DNA from: Rhizobium sp. WSM4643
Lineage (GTDB): Bacteria; Pseudomonadota; Alphaproteobacteria; Rhizobiales; Rhizobiaceae
Direction of reading: 5' to 3'
Assembly: GCF_025152745.1 (NCBI RefSeq)
Contig: NZ_CP104040.1
Coordinates: 992,001-1,056,000, forward strand
Length of the DNA stretch: 64,000 nucleotides
Part shown: positions 33,699-44,344 of the stretch, in pieces
Position numbering within the stretch: position 1 is the stretch's first letter
How the letters are laid out: each line of letters begins with the position of its first letter
Notes under the pieces: generated by a model
The model's input: the letters and a program-made list of their open reading frames with translations, nothing else
The model's database searches: none
What the model was told of the DNA's origin: nothing
Made by a program: the position numbers and the translations under genes

Positions 33699-33840
33699 CT
33701 CATCCGACCCTTCGGGCCACCTTCTCCCCGAGGGGAGAAGAGGAGATGCCGCACCCTCTTCGTTCCCTCGTCCCGTTTACGGGGGCCGAAAGACGGGTCG
33801 AGACAAGTGGCTCGACCCCGGTGGATTAGGGGCAGCCATC
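33699..33840. repeat. RIME-type element, right part (interrupted by IS110 copy 2)
   Basis: CTCATCCGACCCTTCGGGCC, CTTCTCCCCGAGGGGAGAAG and a divergent right end GTGGATTAGGGGCAGCC. Confidence 0.65.
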
Positions 33841-33859
33841 GGTGCGAACAAGCAGCCGA

Positions 33860-34630
33860 TCATTTCTTCACCGCCACCATGAAAATCCTCGGAAACCGCA
33901 GCAGCACCCGCCCGTCCGACATCCTGGGATAGGCCTTTTCCAACCGCTTGAGGTAATCCGCCAGGAAGGTCTCGCGATGCTCTTCGCCGGCTTGGGCGAG
34001 ATAGGGCATCAGCCCGGTCCCCTTGACCCATTCGACGATCGCCGCCGCATCCGCCATCGGGTGATTGTAGATGGTGTGCCAGATATCGACGCGTGAAGCT
34101 TTGGCGATCAGCCTGGAGTAATAGGTGGACGGTGGCGGCAGCACCTTGCGGCGCACGCTCTTCGCCTCGAAGGCAGTCTTCCACGGGCCGGCATGCGCCG
34201 TTTGCTCCATCGCCAGATGTGAGGGTTCGCCGAGATTGTCGGGCATCTGCACGGCCAGCACGCCGCCTTCGGAAAGCCCGTCCATCAGCCGGTCGAAGAT
34301 ATCGAGATGATCGGGAAGCCATTGGAAGACAGCATTGGCAAACAAAAGGTCGGCGGGTGCGGCCGGCTGCCAGCGGGTGAGATCGGCCTCGACGAAGACA
34401 GTACCTGGAAGCCGCTTGCGCGCTGCCTCCAGCATGTTCATGTCGCTATCGACGCCGGAGACGCCGGTGGCCCCATAGCGCCGGATGATCAGCTCGGTCG
34501 AATTGCCCGGGCCGCAGCCGAGATCGATGGCATGACGAATGTTTTGCAGCGGCACCTGTGCCAACAGGTCACGCGCCGGTCGCGTGCGCTCGTCCTCGAA
34601 TTTCACATACTGGTTGGCGGACCATGCCAT
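33860..34630 (-). CDS. tam: Trans-aconitate 2-methyltransferase
   Basis: 256 residues. SAM motif [10 protein letters not shown] (35-44), then [31 protein letters not shown] and AVQMPDN, in the order of Tam. [23 protein letters not shown] is the usual N-terminus. Methylates trans-aconitate, a spontaneous inhibitor of the TCA cycle. Stand-alone gene. Confidence 0.93.
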   Translation of the reverse strand: MAWSANQYVKFEDERTRPARDLLAQVPLQNIRHAIDLGCGPGNSTELIIRRYGATGVSGVDSDMNMLEAARKRLPGTVFVEADLTRWQPAAPADLLFANAVFQWLPDHLDIFDRLMDGLSEGGVLAVQMPDNLGEPSHLAMEQTAHAGPWKTAFEAKSVRRKVLPPPSTYYSRLIAKASRVDIWHTIYNHPMADAAAIVEWVKGTGLMPYLAQAGEEHRETFLADYLKRLEKAYPRMSDGRVLLRFPRIFMVAVKK

Positions 34631-34647
34631 GATGCTCGCTCCTGCTG

Positions 34648-34743
34648 TCAGGCCACATCTTCCATGTGGCGGATGCGGATCTTGTCGATGTTGCGGCCGT
34701 CGAGATTGATGGCCTCATCGGCAAAGTCGTTGGCGACGAAGCC
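34648..34743 (-). other. In-frame coding-like tail after the hemolysin-type gene
   Basis: Directly after the TGA of the next gene the same frame continues as [31 protein letters not shown] and a stop. Its [12 protein letters not shown] echoes the gene's own last residues DLDGRRVDKILV. Possible remnant of an older C-terminus or duplicated end. Confidence 0.3.
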
Positions 34744-36018
34744 TCACTCAGCCGACACAAGTATTTTGTCCACGCGCCTCCCGTCGAGATCGACGACTTC
34801 GAAGCGCCATCCATCTCTCGTGAAGCTCTCGCCCAATTCCGGCAGATGTTTCAACTCTTCCAGCACCAGGCCAGCGACAGTCTGATACTCCAGATCGCCA
34901 TCGAGCCTGAGGTTTAGGAATTCAGCGAACTCGTCAATCGGCGTCCAGCCCGACACGAGGTACGAGCCGTCGTCTCGACGAGCGATGGCCTGTTCATCGA
35001 CAGGTCCCTCCTGGAGAGCCCCCATGATTGCTTCCAAAATGTCGCCTGACGAAACAATCCCCTCGAAGTGGCCGTACTCGTCGAAAACCAGCACCATGTG
35101 AACGGGCGATTTCCTGATGGATTCAATAACATTGATGGCAGTCGAAAGGTCCGAAACCACCGGGACCTCTTGCGTCAGAGCCTTGATGTCGGCACTGCCG
35201 TGTTCGGACATCGCGTCGTAGAAGTCCTTAACCGGAAGGATGCCGATCACCTCGTCCGAACTGCCTTTCCGAACGGGCAACCGCGACCGCTTCGTCCTGT
35301 GCAATTGGGTCCGAATGTCATCAAGGCTGTCGTCAATATCGATAATTTCGACGTCCCGCCGGGGCGTCATAAGCGCTCGCGCAGTGCGGTCCGCCAGCCG
35401 CATGACGCCTGATATCATCGCGGACTCTTCGCTTTCGATCACGCCGGCCGACTGCGCCTCTGCCAGAACGGTTTTGATCTCTGCGTCAGAGACATTGTCG
35501 CCACCCTTTCCTGTTTGGCCCAAGAGATTAAGCACAAGATTTCCGGAGGCGTTGAGAAGCCACACGAGTGGCAGCGCGATTTTTGAAAGTACCGCCATAG
35601 CGGGTGCGACCTTGGCCGCAACCGCTTCGGGTTCCCGCAATGCAATCTGCTTGGGAACAAGTTCGCCGACGATCAATGAAAGATATGTGATTGCCACAAC
35701 GACTGAACCGACGCCCATGGCATCAGCCGCCGTCGATGACATCCCCTGGGCCTCCAGCCAGCCGCTCAGGCGGCCGCCGAGCGTGGCCCCTGAGAAAGCC
35801 CCGGACAGAACGCCGACCAGCGTGATGCCGATCTGCACCGTAGAGAGAAAACGACCGGGATTTTCGGCAAGTTTGATCGCTTGAGCTGCGCCGTTGCTTC
35901 CATTGTCGGAGAGAACTTTCAGGCGGGCCGTTCGAGAAGAGACAACAGCCAACTCCGACATGGCGAGCACACCGTTCAGGATGGTGAGAAACGCCACAAT
36001 TCCAATTTCCAGAAACAC
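34744..36018 (-). CDS. CNNM/HlyC-type membrane protein (DUF21-CBS-CorC_HlyC)
   Basis: 424 residues. DUF21 domain with about four membrane segments (1-190; IGIVAFLTILNGVLAMSELAVVSSR, VGSVVVAITYLSLIVGELVPKQIAL), a CBS pair (MTPRRDVEIIDIDDSL ... VHMVLVFDEYGHFEGIVSSGDILEAIMG) and a CorC_HlyC domain (DGSYLVSGWTPIDEF). Often named hemolysin; relatives export Mg2+ or Co2+. The gene ends with DKILVSAE. Confidence 0.92.
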   Translation of the reverse strand: MFLEIGIVAFLTILNGVLAMSELAVVSSRTARLKVLSDNGSNGAAQAIKLAENPGRFLSTVQIGITLVGVLSGAFSGATLGGRLSGWLEAQGMSSTAADAMGVGSVVVAITYLSLIVGELVPKQIALREPEAVAAKVAPAMAVLSKIALPLVWLLNASGNLVLNLLGQTGKGGDNVSDAEIKTVLAEAQSAGVIESEESAMISGVMRLADRTARALMTPRRDVEIIDIDDSLDDIRTQLHRTKRSRLPVRKGSSDEVIGILPVKDFYDAMSEHGSADIKALTQEVPVVSDLSTAINVIESIRKSPVHMVLVFDEYGHFEGIVSSGDILEAIMGALQEGPVDEQAIARRDDGSYLVSGWTPIDEFAEFLNLRLDGDLEYQTVAGLVLEELKHLPELGESFTRDGWRFEVVDLDGRRVDKILVSAE

Positions 36019-36701
36019 AGGGACCCTATTCGTTGAGGTTGTAATGCCGCATTTATCAGGCGAAGCGGCGAGGCATTCGAAGGGATGCTATATAGACGCA
36101 TATACGCATCGCCTATCGTCTTTCCATCATTGTGTTGACACCAATGCAGGTTCCATCAGGCCGCTCCTCTGAAGTGAAAGTCATGGGCCATCGGTAAAAC
36201 CGGGTAGGCCCCGCGGCCACCCGTCATCGACAATGGTCTGGGAAGCGGCTCTCTGCGGGAGCGTTGATATGCTTGAGGCGAGGCGGCGTCATCGCACCGT
36301 CTACAGTGGTCGCCTGCTTCCTCGGTCGGGAGATCCCGGTTGGGAGGGGCGGAGCTTGTACTGGATGGGTCACTGTCAGGCATGGCACAATTTTGACGGT
36401 GAAACAGTGCCGACGCAAGAGGTGCTCGGCGAAAATCCTTATAGCGTGTTGATGTGACAGTTTCGACAACGGCAGCATCACCGCGTTTGCGCGTCTTAAA
36501 AGAGGCGCAGCAGGCTGCCCGGTCATAAGTAAAGCCGGAGCAATACACCGTAAATTAACAGCCTTTTCGTATTTTCCTTAAATTGCGAACGATTTCCGCG
36601 ACGTGCAGGCACGTCTCGAAATCAGTTCTCGGTCAGGGGAAGCCGGGACGGAATAGATCGGTGCGCGATCGATGACCTGCCCGCTCGAGGAGGTTAAGCG
36701 C
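36019..36701. other. 683-base intergenic region, no supported gene
   Basis: Between the divergent hemolysin-type and chemoreceptor genes. Short frames exist on both strands, but none has a ribosome site or convincing composition. Presumably holds the two promoters. Confidence 0.5.
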
Positions 36702-39083
36702 ATGCAGTTCAAATCGGCTACCGGACGCAACATTTTTTCCGTGGCGGCCTGCGGTGTCATTGCCACGATCGCGGCATCGGGCGTTCTTTTTTACATCGCC
36801 TATAACGACATGCGCAAATCGAGCCTCGACGAGATGCTCCAGATCGCTGCTGCCAATGCGCTCAACGTCGAGAAATCGATGAGCGTGGCGCTCGGCATCG
36901 TCAATGCGTTGGAAACGTCGCTATCGACGATGAAGGACGGCGGAAACGCCAATCGTGCGGCCGCCGACGACCTGCTGAAAAACATGCTGCAGGATAATCC
37001 GATGGCGCTTGGTGTTTGGACCGGTTGGGAACCGAATGCTTTCGACGGCAAAGACAAGGATTTCGTCGGCAAGGAAGGCCACGACACGACCGGCCGCTAC
37101 CTGCCCTACTGGGTGCGCAGTGGCGACAAGATCCAGCACACGCCGCTGGTCGATTATGGCGTGTCGGGCGCCGGCGACTACTACCAGCTTCCCTTTACTC
37201 AGAAGAAGACCGTCGTCATCGAACCCTATGTCTATGCGGTCGACGGCAAGGAGGTGCTGATGACCTCGGTCGCCAAGCCGATCATGGTCGACGGCAAGGC
37301 ACTGGGCGTCGCCGGCATGGACATTTCGCTCGACGACGCCAACAAGTCGATCTCCGCAGTCCACCCGATGGAGACCGGCTATCTCAGCTTGGTGACGGGC
37401 GCTGGCGGCATCATCAGCCATCCCTCCGCCGAACTCGCAGGCAAGAATATCAAGGACGGCGGCGATCTCACGGCCGGCTGGGATCAGTTGATCGCCAAGC
37501 CCGGCGTCGCGCAGGAGATCGCAGGCCCGGACGGCCAGACCTATTTCTCGGTCGCCTATCCGGTAAAGCTCACGAATGACCTGAACTGGTACGCCATTGT
37601 TTCGGTGCCTAAATCCACCGTCTTTGCCCAACTCAACAACATGGCCTGGAGCGCCGTTGCGATCACCGCCATCGCTGCACTCCTGCTCGGTCTCGCAGGC
37701 TGGCTCATTGCCCGCAAATTCATCCGCCGCATTGAGGGCGTGATTGCCGAGACTGACCGCATCGCCCATGGCCAACTCGACGTGCAACTGAGCGACAACA
37801 ATGCGAAGGACGAAATCGGCGACCTCTCACGCTCCCTCGCCATCCTGCTGGAAAACAATCGCCAGAAGATCAAGCTCGAAGCCGATGCGGAAACCTCCCG
37901 GTCCCGCGAAGAGATCGAACGACAGCAACGTTCCGTCCTCCACGCCGCCCGCGAGGATTCGATCAAGTTCGCGGTGAGCGAACTCGGCAACGGACTGGCC
38001 AGCCTATCCAATGGAGACATGACCATCCGGCTGGAAAAGCCATTCGCCGACTCCCTTGACGAAATCCGCGTCGATTTCAATGCGTCTGTCGAAAAGCTCC
38101 AGGCGGCGCTGATTTCCTTCTCCGAAAACGCTGCCGTCATTCAGGCCGGTTCGGAAGAAATCCGCTCGGGCGCCGACGATCTCGCCCGCCGCACCGAACA
38201 GCAGGCCGCTTCCGTCGAGGAGACCGCCGCCGCGCTCGAGCAGATCACCACCTCGGTCAAGGACTCCACCCTTCGGGCCGAGGAGGCGGGAACGCTCGTC
38301 AGCCGCACCAAGGATGGTGCGGAAAACTCCGGAGAGATCGTGCGCAATGCCGTCGACGCCATGACCGGCATCGAGCAATCCTCGCAGTCGATCTCCAACA
38401 TCATCGGCGTGATCGACGATATTGCCTTCCAGACCAACCTGCTGGCCCTCAATGCAGGCGTCGAGGCAGCACGCGCGGGGGAGGCCGGCAAGGGCTTTGC
38501 CGTCGTCGCACAGGAAGTGCGCGAACTGGCGCAGCGCTCGGCGACGGCCGCCAAGGAGATCAAGGCGCTAATCACCTCGTCCGGCGCCCAGGTCAAGCGT
38601 GGCGTCGATCTCGTCGGCCAGACTGGCAAGGCGCTGCAGGCGATCGTTGCCGAGGTCCAGCAGATCAACAGCAATGTCCAGGCGGTCGTCCAGGCCGCCC
38701 GTGAACAGTCGACGGGTCTTCTGGAGATCAACACGGCGGTCAACCAGATGGACCAGTCGACCCAGAAGAATGCCGCAATGGTCGAGGAATCGAATGCCGC
38801 CTCGCACACGCTGGTGACGGAGGTGTCTGCCCTCTCGGAGCGTCTGGCACAGTTCAATCTCGGCCAGGCGGCCAACGCGGCTCCTGCCGCGCGGACGACT
38901 GCCAGGCCGTTGGCGCGCCCGGTCGCGGCGACGCTTGCGGCGCGCAGATCGGTTCCCGCCTCGGCCACCGACCACGCCAGGCCCGCTCCGTCACCAGCCC
39001 GCGCACTCGGCGGCAAGCTCGCAGCCGCCTTCGGCACGTCGGCCGCACCGGCTTCGACCGAGGGCAACTGGGAAGAGTTTTAG
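36702..39083 (+). CDS. Methyl-accepting chemotaxis protein
   Basis: 793 residues from ATG 36702, with GAGGAGG 8 bases upstream. Topology: membrane segment 1 (about 12-32), a large periplasmic dCache sensor ([21 protein letters not shown] ... [34 protein letters not shown] ... [16 protein letters not shown]), membrane segment 2 (about 317-337), HAMP region, and the signalling hairpin tip [44 protein letters not shown]. The C-terminal NWEEF is a CheR/CheB-binding pentapeptide after an Ala/Pro-rich tether. Ligand unknown. Confidence 0.95.
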   Translation: MQFKSATGRNIFSVAACGVIATIAASGVLFYIAYNDMRKSSLDEMLQIAAANALNVEKSMSVALGIVNALETSLSTMKDGGNANRAAADDLLKNMLQDNPMALGVWTGWEPNAFDGKDKDFVGKEGHDTTGRYLPYWVRSGDKIQHTPLVDYGVSGAGDYYQLPFTQKKTVVIEPYVYAVDGKEVLMTSVAKPIMVDGKALGVAGMDISLDDANKSISAVHPMETGYLSLVTGAGGIISHPSAELAGKNIKDGGDLTAGWDQLIAKPGVAQEIAGPDGQTYFSVAYPVKLTNDLNWYAIVSVPKSTVFAQLNNMAWSAVAITAIAALLLGLAGWLIARKFIRRIEGVIAETDRIAHGQLDVQLSDNNAKDEIGDLSRSLAILLENNRQKIKLEADAETSRSREEIERQQRSVLHAAREDSIKFAVSELGNGLASLSNGDMTIRLEKPFADSLDEIRVDFNASVEKLQAALISFSENAAVIQAGSEEIRSGADDLARRTEQQAASVEETAAALEQITTSVKDSTLRAEEAGTLVSRTKDGAENSGEIVRNAVDAMTGIEQSSQSISNIIGVIDDIAFQTNLLALNAGVEAARAGEAGKGFAVVAQEVRELAQRSATAAKEIKALITSSGAQVKRGVDLVGQTGKALQAIVAEVQQINSNVQAVVQAAREQSTGLLEINTAVNQMDQSTQKNAAMVEESNAASHTLVTEVSALSERLAQFNLGQAANAAPAARTTARPLARPVAATLAARRSVPASATDHARPAPSPARALGGKLAAAFGTSAAPASTEGNWEEF

Positions 39084-39214
39084 TCTTGAGGCTGGTGGTG
39101 AAAACCCAATGCTGACGAAGGAATTGCGAACCGGGGCTTAATGGTGAAGTATTGCACGACCGTGAGCTGCTTTGACGTTCTCGGGAAGCTTCTCCAATCA
39201 ACGCCGAGGTCACG

Positions 39215-39730
39215 ATGCTCATTATCTTTGGCGGTCTGCCTGGCAGTGGAAAGACGACGATTGCCCGCGCTTTGGCCGAGCGGTTGAATGCGGTCCATGT
39301 GCGCGTCGATACCATCGAGCAGGCAATCCGTGCCTCCGGAATAGCCGATGATGCCGGGCCTGCCGGCTATATCGCGGCTTATGGTATTGCCGGAGACAAT
39401 CTGACCCTCGGCAGGACCGTTATCGCCGACTCCGTCAATCCGCTCTGGATAACCAGGTCAGCATGGCGTTCGGTCGCGCAGGCTGCCGGGGTGGCAGCGG
39501 CGGAGGTCGAGATCGTTTGCTCGGACAAAGCCGAGCACCGCAAGCGTGCTGAAACGCGCCTCACCGACGTCGAAGGTCTGGTGAAGCCGACATGGCAGGA
39601 GATTTCCGAAAGAGCCTATGACGAATGGCACGATGCAATCGTCATCGATACAGCTTCGAAAACGGTCGACGCCGTTTTGGACGAACTGGTGAGCCGATTG
39701 AAATCGGCTCCTGCCAAAAGCCTAGCATAA
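39215..39730 (+). CDS. P-loop ATPase/kinase
   Basis: 171 residues. Walker A GLPGSGKTT (7-15) at the very N-terminus, then VRVDTIEQAIRASG and a later CSDKAEHRKRAETRL with an arginine-rich lid, as in gluconate- or chloramphenicol-kinase-like small AAA proteins. Substrate unknown. Confidence 0.85.
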   Translation: MLIIFGGLPGSGKTTIARALAERLNAVHVRVDTIEQAIRASGIADDAGPAGYIAAYGIAGDNLTLGRTVIADSVNPLWITRSAWRSVAQAAGVAAAEVEIVCSDKAEHRKRAETRLTDVEGLVKPTWQEISERAYDEWHDAIVIDTASKTVDAVLDELVSRLKSAPAKSLA

Positions 39731-39744
39731 CCGACGAAGGAACG

Positions 39745-39776
39745 CATGATGCCGTCCGAAAAACGGCATCATGCGC
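39745..39776. repeat. Short rhizobial palindromic repeat
   Basis: GCATGATGCCGT/ACGGCATCATGC around CCGAAAA, a short form of the element at 1190 and 7432. Lies between convergent genes and may terminate transcription. Confidence 0.6.
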
Positions 39777-39784
39777 TCACGCCG

Positions 39785-40249
39785 TCACGCCGCGAGAATA
39801 GTAATCCCGTATGCATTGGCCGCCGCCGTCATGCGGGCGATGGTTTCCGCCGAAGGGCTGGCCTTCGGGGGCTCGGTCGCGCCTTCCGCTTCGATGAACT
39901 CGGCCATATCTCGATCGACGACCGCGGAAAAGACCACGGGTACGGTTCCGCGGTTGGAATAGCCGTGCACCATGAAGGGCGGGATGGTGACGATGTCGCC
40001 GGCGCTGGCCTCGATCTCTTCGGGGCCGCTGTCGCTCCGGCGCCAGATCGTTAGGTTTCCCTCGATGATGCGGAACACTTCCGGGCTCGCATGCGCATGT
40101 TTCGGCGTTCGGCTGCCTGATGGCACGGTGACATCGAATATATTGAGCCAGGTTCCGCTGATCCTAAGCCGCCGCTCGACCCGGTCGCCGAGGACGAAAA
40201 ACCGCTTGGCCTCGTCGCTTGCTGGCATTTTCACAAATGAGTTGGACAT
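39785..40249 (-). CDS. Cupin domain protein
   Basis: 154 residues from ATG 40249 (ATG 40252 also possible). Single cupin: GSRTPKHAHASPEVFRIIEGNLTIWR (motif 1 with His, His, Glu) and PPFMVHGYSNRGTVPVVF (motif 2). Likely a small metal-binding sensor or enzyme. Substrate unknown. Confidence 0.85.
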   Translation of the reverse strand: MSNSFVKMPASDEAKRFFVLGDRVERRLRISGTWLNIFDVTVPSGSRTPKHAHASPEVFRIIEGNLTIWRRSDSGPEEIEASAGDIVTIPPFMVHGYSNRGTVPVVFSAVVDRDMAEFIEAEGATEPPKASPSAETIARMTAAANAYGITILAA

Positions 40250-40680
40250 CATGTCTCTTTCTTTTTCTTACGGGCTTTTTCTTGCGGGCGCAGCCGTTAG
40301 ACCTTTGCAACGCCTTTGACAACCCGCCCTGTCGTTGGGGGTAACATCGCCGAGCGCTTTCATAGAAGCGCGCTATATCAGCCGAAGCGCTGAACAAACG
40401 GCTCCATTGCCAGGGTTCAACGCCGCTCGCGCGCCACTGCGTCACGAGACTGTCGGGGCCGATATCGGTACTTCGGGGCGTTTCCGCAAGTCCGCCAATG
40501 CCACATCAGCTATGCGGAAATGACTGAGGCCGGAGGGGGTTCGAAAGGTTCTGCGCCTGTAATACCGCCGACACAGAAGGGGTGCATAGAACGCGGCGGC
40601 TGTTCTTGGCCTTCCCTGCGGCCGTCCTTCCACGCCGTCCCGGCATTTACATTGATCATTCACATTGATGGAGCGCATCC
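40250..40680. other. 431-base intergenic region, no supported gene
   Basis: Between divergent cupin and isomerase genes. Starts with a pyrimidine-rich tract (CTTTCTTTTTCTTACGGGC). No ORF with support. Confidence 0.45.
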
Positions 40681-41499
40681 ATGTCCTCTCTTCCCGTCGT
40701 CGGCGCCGCCATGACGCTCGATGAAGTCGAACTTCACCGTGAGTGGCTCTTCGAAAAGTCCCGCGATCTCGAATTGCAGAGCTTCATCGATGCCGAGGTT
40801 CTGAACGGCGATTGGGCGCCGCTTGCCGCCCGCGCCAGGCGGCTTCTCGACGGTCATGGCGGCCGCCTCGGCATTCACGGCCCCTTCTGGGGCTTCACCA
40901 TCGCCTCGGAGGATCCCGATATCCGCGCCATCGTCACAAAACGCCTGCTGCAGGGCCTGGATGTCTGCGCCGCCATCGGCGCGACTCATATGGTCATCCA
41001 CAGCCCCTATACGTCCTGGTCCTACAACAATCTCGACGACAATGCCGGCGCCCGTGAAGCGTTGGCCGAGCGCACGCACGTGACCCTGCGCGACGCCGTC
41101 AGGCGCGCCGAGGATATCGGCTGCACCATGGTCATCGAGAACATCGAGGACAAGGATCCGCATAGTCGCGTGGCGCTTGCCGAGAGCTTCCAATCGCCTG
41201 CCGTCGCCGTCTCGATCGATACCGGCCACGCCCATTATGCCCATGGCTATACCGGTGCGCCGCCGGTCGATTATTACGTCAAGGCCGCCGGCAATCGCCT
41301 CCAGCATGTCCACCTGCAGGATGCCGACGGCTATGCCGACCGCCACTGGAGCCTCGGCGAAGGCACGATCCGCTGGCATGCCGTTTTCGCGGCCCTTGCC
41401 AAGCTCGAAAGCAACCCGCGCCTCATCATCGAGATCAAGGACAAGTCGAAGATCCCGGCTTCTGCTGCCTATCTCGCCTCGATCGGTCTGGCTGAATAA
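40681..41499 (+). CDS. Sugar phosphate isomerase/epimerase family protein (TIM barrel)
   Basis: 272 residues. AP-endonuclease-2-type barrel: RLGIHGPFWGF, AAIGATHMVIHSPY, MVIENIEDKDP, VSIDTGHAHYAHGY, LQHVHLQDADGYADRHWSLGEGTIRW and LIIEIKD. The His/Glu/Asp residues in these strands would bind a metal. Probably a sugar or inositol-type isomerase. Confidence 0.88.
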   Translation: MSSLPVVGAAMTLDEVELHREWLFEKSRDLELQSFIDAEVLNGDWAPLAARARRLLDGHGGRLGIHGPFWGFTIASEDPDIRAIVTKRLLQGLDVCAAIGATHMVIHSPYTSWSYNNLDDNAGAREALAERTHVTLRDAVRRAEDIGCTMVIENIEDKDPHSRVALAESFQSPAVAVSIDTGHAHYAHGYTGAPPVDYYVKAAGNRLQHVHLQDADGYADRHWSLGEGTIRWHAVFAALAKLESNPRLIIEIKDKSKIPASAAYLASIGLAE

Positions 41500-41516
41500 G
41501 GTCTGTTGCAGAGCGG

Positions 41517-41740
41517 CCTGGCTCCCTCTTCTCCCCTCGGGGAGAAGGTGCCCGTAGGGCGGATGAGGGGGCCGCACGGCAGAACATTTACTATTGCCCT
41601 TCGCTTGCGCTCAGCGCATTCGCGGCTTTGCCGCTCACCCCCTCATCGCCTCGCTATCGCTCCGGCACTTCTCCCCGCTGGGGAGAAGAGGACAGTGGCG
41701 GCGCTTTGCTCCTCCCCTACTCGCCACGAGCGGGCAGGGC
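41517..41740. repeat. Pair of RIME-type elements
   Basis: CTTCTCCCCTCGGGGAGAAGGTGCCCGTAGGGCGGATGAGGGGGCCGC on the left and, after a short spacer, CACCCCCTCATCGCC ... CTTCTCCCCGCTGGGGAGAAG in the opposite orientation. Both contain unoccupied CCCCTCATC-type IS110 targets. Confidence 0.7.
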
Positions 41741-41749
41741 GGAACTCGC

Positions 41750-42793
41750 TCATGAAAACCGCGTAATCACGCTAATCCCCGTGGCCTCGGCCTTGTCGAG
41801 CGCCATCAGCGCCGGCACGGCTTCCTCGAGGCTGACGCGGCGTCCGATCAGCTTCTGCGGTGCGATCTTTCCGGCCGAAAGCATCGACAACATGGCGTCG
41901 TAACGCCAGGCCTGCATGCCGTGGCTGCCGTAGATTTCCAGTTCGTGGCCGATCACCTGCGCCATTGGAATCTCAGGCGTAGCGTGCTCGCCGAGCATCA
42001 GCCCCACCTGCACATGCCGCCCGCGCCGGCGCAGGTTCTTGATCGAGTTGAAGCAGGTGACGGGATGGCCGAGCGCGTCGATCGAGACATGCGCGCCGCC
42101 CTTGGTGATCTCGCGGACTGCCTCCGCCACGTCGGCGACGCCTGACGCATTGACCGTCGCCACCGCCCCGCACTCCCGCGCAAAGGCGAGCTTCTCCTTG
42201 GATATATCGATGCCGATCGCATTCGCCCCGAGCGCTGTGGCGATCATGATTGCCGACAGGCCGACACCGCCGCAGCCATGCACGGCGATCCATTCGCCGG
42301 GCCCGGTGCGCGCCTGGTCGGCGACGGCGCGAAACGAGGTGGCGAAGCGGCAGCCGAGGCTTGCCGCCGTCGCATCGTCGATCGTATCGGGCAGGTGCAC
42401 CAGATTGGTGTCGGCATAATCGATCGCCACATATTCGGCAAACGACCCCCAATGGGTAAAGCCCGGCTGGAACTGGTTCGGGCAGACCTGCTGGTTACCG
42501 GAATGGCATTCGCTGCAATGGCCGCAGCCGGAAACGAAGGGCACGGTCACCCGGTCGCCGACCTTGAAGCGCATCACGCCGCGGCCGGTGGCGACGATCC
42601 GCCCGGCAAGCTCGTGTCCCGGCACATGCGGCAGCCGGATATCGGGGTCGTGGCCCATCCAGCCGTGCCAGTCGCTGCGGCAGAGCCCGCTGGCGCCGAT
42701 CGCTATGACCACACCGTCCTCGGCCGGCGTCGGATCGGCAACGGTACGGATCTCCGGCGCCTGTCCGAAGGCTTCGTAAAACATGGCTTTCAT
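41750..42793 (-). CDS. Zinc-dependent alcohol dehydrogenase (MDR family)
   Basis: 347 residues from ATG 42793 ([11 protein letters not shown]). Catalytic zinc site [10 protein letters not shown] and VPGHELAG; structural zinc loop [18 protein letters not shown](P) fold [31 protein letters not shown] segment lies between. Oxidises an alcohol or polyol, substrate unknown. Upstream repeat elements flank its 3' end. Confidence 0.92.
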   Translation of the reverse strand: MKAMFYEAFGQAPEIRTVADPTPAEDGVVIAIGASGLCRSDWHGWMGHDPDIRLPHVPGHELAGRIVATGRGVMRFKVGDRVTVPFVSGCGHCSECHSGNQQVCPNQFQPGFTHWGSFAEYVAIDYADTNLVHLPDTIDDATAASLGCRFATSFRAVADQARTGPGEWIAVHGCGGVGLSAIMIATALGANAIGIDISKEKLAFARECGAVATVNASGVADVAEAVREITKGGAHVSIDALGHPVTCFNSIKNLRRRGRHVQVGLMLGEHATPEIPMAQVIGHELEIYGSHGMQAWRYDAMLSMLSAGKIAPQKLIGRRVSLEEAVPALMALDKAEATGISVITRFS

Positions 42794-43040
42794 CGGCGTC
42801 TTTCCTTGCTGCTTTCCGAGATTGCACGCATCATCGCATGCGGCAAGCAGGCATTCCAACCTTCCATTCCATCATTTTTGCTGATGCACCCATCGATGAA
42901 GCTGCCATCGCTGCGCACGAATATTGCGGCCTGGCGCCATTCCCCGGCATTTTCTTGCTTCCGTGTTTCCGCTCGGGATTTGTCCTTGACCCGGCTTGCC
43001 GCGGCGGTTTTTCCTTCTCCGGCTTCAGGAGGAGACCATC

Positions 43041-43928
43041 ATGGCCGTCGATACATCACCCCGTTCAACCACTTGGACTCATGTCGACGGGGAGTGGCTG
43101 CCCGGCAATCCGCCGCTGATCGGGCCGACCTCGCATGCCATGTGGCTCGGCTCCACGGTCTTCGACGGCGCCCGCTGGTTCGACGGCATCGCGCCGGATC
43201 TCGACCTGCACTGCCAGCGCATCAACCGCTCGGCGCTCGCCATGGGCTTGAAGCCGGTGAAATCAGCCGAGGAGATCGTGGCACTTGCCTGGGAAGGTGT
43301 TGCGAAATTCGATGGCGACACGCCGATCTACATCAAGCCGATGTATTGGGGCGAACACGGTTCTCCGGGCAGCGTCGTCTCGGTCGATGGGGAATCGACC
43401 CGCTTCGCGCTCTGCCTGTTCGAGGCGCCGATGGGCGGCCATGGCGGCACCAGCCTCACCGTCTCGCCCTATCGCCGCCCGTCGCCGGAAACGGCGATGA
43501 CCGAGGCGAAGACCGGCTCGCTCTATCCCAACAGCGGCCGCATGATCGCCGAGGCGCGCAGCCGCGGTTTCGACAACGCGCTGGTGCGCGACCTCAACGG
43601 CAACGTCGTCGAGACCGCCTCGTCGAACGTCTTCATGGTCAGGGACGGCGTGGTGATGACACCCGCCGCCAATCGCACTTTCCTCGCCGGCATTACGCGT
43701 TCCCGCGTCATCGGTCTGCTGCGCAAGGCCGGTTTCGACGTGCATGAAGCAGCGCTCTCCGTCGAGGACTTCATGCAAGCCGACGAGATCTTCACCACCG
43801 GCAACTATTCCAAAGTCGTCGGCGTCATCCGCCTCGACGGCCGCGACCTCCAGGAAGGCCCGGTCACCCGCAAGGCGCTGGAACTCTACATGGACTGGGC
43901 CTTCGGCCGCAGCGAGAGTGAAGAGTGA
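43041..43928 (+). CDS. ilvE: Branched-chain amino acid aminotransferase (class IV)
   Basis: 295 residues from ATG 43041, with AGGAGGAG upstream. SHAMWLGSTVFDGARWFDG, the PLP lysine in TEAKTGSLYPNSG, EARSRGFDNALVRDLNGNVVETASSNVFMV and AGITRSRVIGLL are class IV motifs. Transfers the amino group between branched-chain amino acids and 2-oxoglutarate; a D-amino-acid transaminase or ADC lyase is less likely. The gene symbol is by family only. Confidence 0.85.
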   Translation: MAVDTSPRSTTWTHVDGEWLPGNPPLIGPTSHAMWLGSTVFDGARWFDGIAPDLDLHCQRINRSALAMGLKPVKSAEEIVALAWEGVAKFDGDTPIYIKPMYWGEHGSPGSVVSVDGESTRFALCLFEAPMGGHGGTSLTVSPYRRPSPETAMTEAKTGSLYPNSGRMIAEARSRGFDNALVRDLNGNVVETASSNVFMVRDGVVMTPAANRTFLAGITRSRVIGLLRKAGFDVHEAALSVEDFMQADEIFTTGNYSKVVGVIRLDGRDLQEGPVTRKALELYMDWAFGRSESEE

Positions 43929-43950
43929 GGAGAGGTCCCGCAAAGCGGGA

Positions 43951-44089
43951 GCAATCGATCCAGTGAATCGATTGCAACGACGAACGCCCGGAGCGCAAGC
44001 GCAGGGCAGGGGCGGTTCGGCGAAGCCGAAGCAATCGATCCAGTGAATCGATTGCAGCGACGAACGCCCGAAGCGCAAGCGCAGGGCCG
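43951..44089. repeat. Two 59-base direct repeats with period 80
   Basis: Copies at 43951-44009 and 44031-44089, two mismatches. Each has the inverted repeat GCAATCGAT/ATCGATTGC and AACGCCCGGAGCGCAAGCGC-like sequence. They follow the aminotransferase stop. Confidence 0.8.
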
Positions 44090-44120
44090 GGGCGGCCGCC
44101 TCTCGCAGAACTGAGATCCG

Positions 44121-44291
44121 CACCCCCCTCTGCCTTGCCGGGCATCTCCCCCACAGGTGGGGAGGTCGGCAAGAAGCCATGCCTCGCCCTCAATTTACGA
44201 TTCATGTGACGGCCAGTTGTTTGGGGAAACCATCGCGCCCAGCCAATCTCCCTCCTTGTGGGGGAGATGCCCGGCAGGGCAGAGGGGGGTG
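44121..44291. repeat. Inverted pair of a second rhizobial repeat type
   Basis: CACCCCCCTCTGCC...GGGCATCTCCCCCACA (44121-44155) and its near-complement ending GGCAGAGGGGGGTG (to 44291), about 100 bases apart. Together with 43951-44089 they fill the 416-base gap. Confidence 0.7.
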
Positions 44292-44344
44292 CCAGCCACA
44301 CCCGAGCCCATTCAAAAAAATGCGAGAGCAATCCCCCGCTCCGC

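Noticed and set aside
36156..36548. Possible genes in the 36019-36701 gap
   Set aside because: Frames on both strands lack ribosome sites and recognisable composition.
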